Source of the DNA: Candidatus Gastranaerophilales bacterium
Lineage (GTDB): Bacteria; Cyanobacteriota; Vampirovibrionia; Gastranaerophilales; Gastranaerophilaceae
Length of the DNA: 64,000 nt
Assembly: GCA_944325625.1 (NCBI GenBank)
Contig: CALVAP010000015.1
Location: 1 to 64,000 of the forward strand
Direction of reading: 5' to 3'
Numbering within the stretch: the first letter of the stretch is position 1; every line of letters starts with the position of its first letter. Shown one piece after another: positions 60,802 to 64,000 of the stretch. The notes beneath the pieces are model-generated. The model saw only the letters and a program-made list of their open reading frames with translations, did not search any database and was not told the origin of the DNA. The position numbers were made by a program, and so were the translations under genes.

Positions 60802-62196
60802 CTAAAGTATTTCGGCTACTGCTTTGCCGAGTTTTGTAATGTCGCCCGCACCTAAAGTTATTGCTGTATCATTTTTCTTGAGTTCAGTTGCTACTTTATT
60901 TGTTATGTCAGAAATTTTGCCCCCGATATATATTACTGATTTTTCAGGAAAATTCTTTTTTAAATCTTTAGAAAATTCCTCAGAGGTGTGCCCCCCAATG
61001 GGTTCTTCGCTAGCCGCATAGGTATCTAGGACGATAACTTTATCCGCGTCATTGAAGGCTTTTAAGAACTCATCATATAAACCGTGTAATCTTGTATATC
61101 TGTGTGGCTGAAATATTGCCACTATTCGGCTTTTAGGATTACAAGTTCTTGCGCAATCGAGAGTTGCTTTTATTTCACTTGGATGGTGGGCGTAATCGTC
61201 TATAATTTTTATCCCTTTGACATCTGCAATTTGTTGATATCTTTGCCCCATTCCGGTAAAGTCTTTAAAATATTTAGCTGCTTCTTTGATATCAATTCCA
61301 GCCTCATTCAATGCTGCAGCAACAGCTAAGGCGTTACAGATATTATGTTTGCCATGAATTGACAAAAGTATTTCAGTTATAAATTCACCATTTTTGTATA
61401 AGCCAAAACTTGTTTTTCCGTCAATAAAACCTTGATTTTGAGCTGTGTACGTTGCATCTTTAAAGCCGTATGTGATGAAATGTTTATTTGGATTTCTTTT
61501 CATAAGCTCAACATTTCCATTGCAGTCTTTATTTATAACTATTTTTGCTTCACTGGGCAGATTGCTTAAAAATGTTGTGAATGTTGAAAGAAGGGAGTCC
61601 ATTCCATCTTTGTAAAAGTCTATGTGGTCGACTTCTATGTTGTTGATAACAATCACATCAGGTGAGTATTTTAAAATTGTTCCGTCAGATTCATCCAACT
61701 CTGCCGTAAAGTATTTTCCATCAGAGCTTTTAGCATTTGTCCCTATATCAAGAACTATGCCACCAACCACAAAAGAAGGCGAAAGTCCTGCTTTCTCCAT
61801 TACGTACGCGCTTAAACCGCTTGTTGTAGTTTTTCCGTGAGTTCCTGAGAAGCCGATGAATTTGCCTTTTTCTTTTTGAAAGTTTTCTGCTATAAATTTG
61901 AGTAAATCAGAACGGTGTAAAACCTTTAGCCCTAAGCTTTTTGCCTTTTTAAGTTCGGGATTACTCTCTTTTATTGCGCTGCTTGCTACAACGATTGAGT
62001 TTTCAGGCAGATTTGCTTCATTATGTCCTATAAAAACCTTTGCGCCAAGGTCTTTAACTTGATTAAAATACTTGCTTGCATATAGGTCCGAGCCGCTTAC
62101 ACTATAGCCTTCTTCTAACAGATACTTAGCAAGTCCACTCATACCTACTCCGCCTATTGCTATAAAATGAAAATTTTTTCTCTTTTTATCTTCCAT
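60802..62196 (-). CDS. murC: UDP-N-acetylmuramate--L-alanine ligase
   Basis: Adds L-Ala to UDP-MurNAc. HFIAIGGVGMSGLAKYLL, then the ATP P-loop GFSGTHGKTTTSGL, AELDESDGT, VINNIEVDHIDFY, HGKHNICNALA, IIDDYAHHPSEIKATLDCAR and IFQPHRYTRL are the Mur-ligase signatures. 464 residues. First gene of the leftward murC-murB-ddl-ftsQ-nadE operon; its promoter must lie in 62197-62300. Confidence 0.97.
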   Translation of the reverse strand: MEDKKRKNFHFIAIGGVGMSGLAKYLLEEGYSVSGSDLYASKYFNQVKDLGAKVFIGHNEANLPENSIVVASSAIKESNPELKKAKSLGLKVLHRSDLLKFIAENFQKEKGKFIGFSGTHGKTTTSGLSAYVMEKAGLSPSFVVGGIVLDIGTNAKSSDGKYFTAELDESDGTILKYSPDVIVINNIEVDHIDFYKDGMDSLLSTFTTFLSNLPSEAKIVINKDCNGNVELMKRNPNKHFITYGFKDATYTAQNQGFIDGKTSFGLYKNGEFITEILLSIHGKHNICNALAVAAALNEAGIDIKEAAKYFKDFTGMGQRYQQIADVKGIKIIDDYAHHPSEIKATLDCARTCNPKSRIVAIFQPHRYTRLHGLYDEFLKAFNDADKVIVLDTYAASEEPIGGHTSEEFSKDLKKNFPEKSVIYIGGKISDITNKVATELKKNDTAITLGAGDITKLGKAVAEIL

Positions 62197-62313
62197 TATT
62201 CTTCCCTCGCGTCTTACCCTATTTTAGTACAAACAAAGCGGAATTTCGGCTACATTAAACAATGTAAAATATAAAGTTTTTTTCTTCTTACATCTGGTAT
62301 TGTGAAAAAAAAA

Positions 62314-62322
62314 TGTTATAAT
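62314..62322 (+). promoter_or_regulatory. Extended -10 promoter
   Basis: TGTTATAAT, followed 22 bases later by ATG 62344. A possible TTGTGA lies too close to be a -35. Confidence 0.55.
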
Positions 62323-62343
62323 GGTAGTATGAAGGTTTTAAGT

Positions 62344-62586
62344 ATGTTAAAAAAATCCCTCTCTATACTCCTGCTTGCTATGATTACTCCTCTTTTTAGC
62401 GCCTGCCAAAAAGGAGAGATTGTCACATCTACAGGAAGTCTTGGACAGCGTGCTGAGAAGCTTAAGCATTTATTGCCAAATGACAAGCCTGCCCCTAAAG
62501 AAAGAAGTGGTGTAATTTATTTGGGTAGAGAGTATGAAAATAACCAATTTGGACCAGCAGCAGTGAAATTTGTTTTCGAAAGGTAA
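62344..62586 (+). CDS. Putative small lipoprotein
   Basis: 80 residues. MLKKSLSILLLAMITPLFSAC has a signal sequence and a lipobox-like F-S-A-C (Phe at -3 is unusual but tolerated). The mature chain is short and polar (KGEIVTSTGSLGQRAEK) and ends GPAAVKFVFER. AAGG eight bases upstream of ATG 62344 decides the start over earlier ATG 62329, which lies too close to the promoter. No family recognised. Confidence 0.6.
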   Translation: MLKKSLSILLLAMITPLFSACQKGEIVTSTGSLGQRAEKLKHLLPNDKPAPKERSGVIYLGREYENNQFGPAAVKFVFER

Positions 62587-62672
62587 TTAATGATATTTTT
62601 TCATAAAATCAACTAGACTTTTATTTTTTTTATTTTATTATATCTGTAGCACATAACACTAAGGAGTATTTA

Positions 62673-63026
62673 ATGAGCACATCTCATGGCAGTCTTGAAA
62701 ATATTATTTTAAACGCAGTTTGGTATATTGAAGAAAATAAGCTTTTTAAAGAGATTACTGTATCTGCGGTTTATGATTTGGTTCAGCGAACCGACAGTCC
62801 TAGAGCATATACAACGATAAAGACAGTTATGGATAGGTTGGTTGATAAAGGTGTTCTCGTTAGAAAAAAATCGGGGAAAAAGTTTTCCTATGAATCTGTG
62901 CAATCTCGTGCGCAAATGGCAAAAGAAGCCATATTAAAACTTGCCAGTGTTTACTTTAATGATGATTTAAAAAGATTAAACGAGGCTGTTAATACAGTAT
63001 GCAATTCTTCAAAAATTTATGTTTAA
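62673..63026 (+). CDS. BlaI/MecI/CopY-type winged-helix repressor
   Basis: A 117-residue winged helix: ENIILNAVWYIEENKLFKEITVSAVYDLVQ is the N-terminal helix-turn-helix start, YTTIKTVMDRLVDKGVLVRKKSGKKFSYE is the recognition helix and wing. The C-terminal helix would dimerise. Members repress beta-lactamase or copper genes and are inactivated by a BlaR1/MecR1 protease, which is not present here. It overlaps the next ORF by 28 bases. Confidence 0.88.
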   Translation: MSTSHGSLENIILNAVWYIEENKLFKEITVSAVYDLVQRTDSPRAYTTIKTVMDRLVDKGVLVRKKSGKKFSYESVQSRAQMAKEAILKLASVYFNDDLKRLNEAVNTVCNSSKIYV

Positions 63027-63454
63027 TACTTAGCAATTTTTTGCTGTGTATTCACAAAAAGTCTCTGGCAAAAGCTAATACCAAAAAGGATTATACCCTC
63101 GAGAGAAAGCAGGTCGCTGAAATAATAATGGACGTGCTTGTGGGTAAAATTACAGTGAGAGAGGGGATATTACGTTTTCCTAAGAACTGTGAAGACGATT
63201 GTCTTAGTGTTGCCTGGCATGCGCTTGTTCATTTTGAAGCGGATGAAGATATTGCAGCCAAAGATGACGTCTTTAGAGATGTACAAGTCGATTTTTTAGA
63301 GGGACTTTACAATATTCTGGTCGAAGGACATGATTTGCCTAAAAACTTGATTGCGGGATATAATAAGTACCATAGCGGTGTGGATACCTGTCAGTGTTCA
63401 GGGAGAGAATACTTTTGGCACGAGATGAAAAAAAATATTGTTATTCAAGATTAA
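62999..63454 (+). CDS. Hypothetical protein
   Basis: 151 residues, not recognised. From about residue 30 it is a soluble, acidic alpha-helical domain (ERKQVAEIIMDVLVGKITVREGILRFPKNCEDDCLSVAWHALVHFEADEDI) with several cysteines (CEDDC, CQCSG). The first 25 residues are hydrophobic-basic and could be artefactual; no good ribosome-binding site is seen before ATG 62999, and the true start may be nearer 63080. It overlaps both neighbours, suggesting a translationally coupled trio. Confidence 0.65.
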   Translation: MQFFKNLCLILSNFLLCIHKKSLAKANTKKDYTLERKQVAEIIMDVLVGKITVREGILRFPKNCEDDCLSVAWHALVHFEADEDIAAKDDVFRDVQVDFLEGLYNILVEGHDLPKNLIAGYNKYHSGVDTCQCSGREYFWHEMKKNIVIQD

Positions 63455-63966
63455 ATCATTCTCATAAGTCTCAGAGTACTTTGGAGTTTGCGTTAATTCT
63501 CCCTTTATTGGTATTGATGATTCTTGGTATTATGGAACTTGCTTTTTTATGGCATCAGCAAAATTCTCTTGAGCTTGCTGCGGATGAAATTGCTGCTAAT
63601 CTTGCACTTGTTGACGGATTTGGATGTTATATGTCTGAGGAGGCAAAAAATGTTATAACAAATAAGACTGCTTTTCTTCAAGAACGTAAAATTTCATTCT
63701 CATCTCAGATTACCAATAATGCTAACACTTATACTTCAAATGAAAGCTTTAAAGGAAAACCTTTTGTAGTTGTAAAAGTAGATTGTATTAAAAATTCAGC
63801 GTCTTCTGCTTCGAGTTCTTCTTTTAGTGTTCAACTTCAAGCTGTTCATAGACTTCACTTTTTTTCGGCAAGCTTACCGAATTTTCGCACCGGTTCACGA
63901 ATTACCATTATTCCTGATAATGTAACTTTAGTTTCGTCAAAAAAATCGGTTTTAACAAAAAATTAG
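63415..63966 (+). CDS. TadE-like pseudopilin
   Basis: QSTLEFALILPLLVLMILGIMELAF is the TadE/TadG N-terminal signature: a Glu in the helix, prepilin-like hydrophobic stretch, and a T-L-E-F processing region. The rest is a Ser-rich extracytoplasmic domain (SSASSSSFSVQLQAVHRLHFF). Proposed start TTG 63415, with GGGAGAG seven bases upstream; a GTG at 63394 has no such site. TadE proteins belong to tight-adherence pili. 183 residues. Confidence 0.75.
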   Translation: MARDEKKYCYSRLNHSHKSQSTLEFALILPLLVLMILGIMELAFLWHQQNSLELAADEIAANLALVDGFGCYMSEEAKNVITNKTAFLQERKISFSSQITNNANTYTSNESFKGKPFVVVKVDCIKNSASSASSSSFSVQLQAVHRLHFFSASLPNFRTGSRITIIPDNVTLVSSKKSVLTKN

Positions 63967-64000
63967 TTACAAATTTCTTCAGGCCTAGTTCCTGAGGTTA

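Noticed and set aside
62709-62915. Minus frame across the BlaI-type gene
   Set aside because: Antisense to a clear winged-helix protein.
1-64000. CRISPR arrays, insertion sequences, integrases, rRNA
   Set aside because: No regularly spaced repeats, no transposase or integrase motifs, no rRNA-like sequence seen on either strand.

Overview
The window looks like a chromosomal segment of an uncultured, AT-rich, two-membrane bacterium of the Gastranaerophilales/Vampirovibrionia (Melainabacteria) type. This assignment is inference, from several signs seen together: pilin-like proteins with the leader pattern A-F-T-[IL]-[SA]-E and a shared D-x-N-G-x3-P-N-x2-G-x-D-x-F-x-F motif, many lineage-type hypothetical proteins without signal peptides, a Wza-type exporter, and a murC-murB-ddl-ftsQ cluster. 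There is no rRNA, CRISPR array, insertion sequence or recognisable phage.

Layout. 1-541: 5' part of a secreted staphylococcal-nuclease-like protein. 816-23223: one long rightward run for surface-polysaccharide synthesis. It starts with two ATPase-less CoA-dehydratase-activase-like proteins around a PHP protein, then a radical SAM protein, a six-repeat SLBB exporter, an epimerase, an initiating sugar transferase, an acyltransferase, three glycosyltransferases, a Wzy-like protein, a pyruvyltransferase, a Wzx flippase, a nitroreductase, a Wzz-type co-polymerase, a second radical SAM protein, a PAP2 phosphatase and a lipid kinase. The middle (about 10.7-18.8 kb) is visibly poorer in G+C than its flanks, as in exchangeable capsule cassettes. 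23244-31467: accessory region with two copies of a divergent pair (XRE regulator facing a pilin-like secreted protein), a putative HELGH zincin, an EF-hand/coiled-coil/CHAP protein and a lone trpB. 31488-35893: tRNA-Thr, amino-acid permease, cutA, tRNA-Asn and a group-2 sigma factor. 36009-43541: a housekeeping operon gatC-pyrG-gltD-glyA-wecA/tagO-like-def-fmt-aroH. 43552-53223: small hypotheticals, a possible structured RNA, a third pilin gene, mtaB, a CAU tRNA, a two-domain methyltransferase and cysE. 53408-56500: ion/anion permease, CorC-like protein and secG. 56572-62196 (minus): murC-murB-ddl-ftsQ-nadE. 62344-63966: lipoprotein, BlaI-type regulator, hypothetical protein and TadE-like protein.

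Most notable points. (1) The third pilin gene (44403-45202) has a strong ribosome-binding site and ATG, but an uninterrupted G9 tract inside its leader puts the start out of frame with the pilin. Ten Gs would restore one continuous 266-codon ORF, so this is probably a phase-variable gene in its OFF state. (2) The regulator/pilin divergent pair occurs twice, each copy with its own palindromic operator candidate. (3) The glutaminase half of NadE has lost its catalytic cysteine and lysine. (4) The Wzz protein ends in a tyrosine-kinase-like domain without a Walker A motif. (5) A coaxial nest of inverted repeats at 43552-43785, ending in a minus-strand terminator, suggests an unannotated structured RNA.
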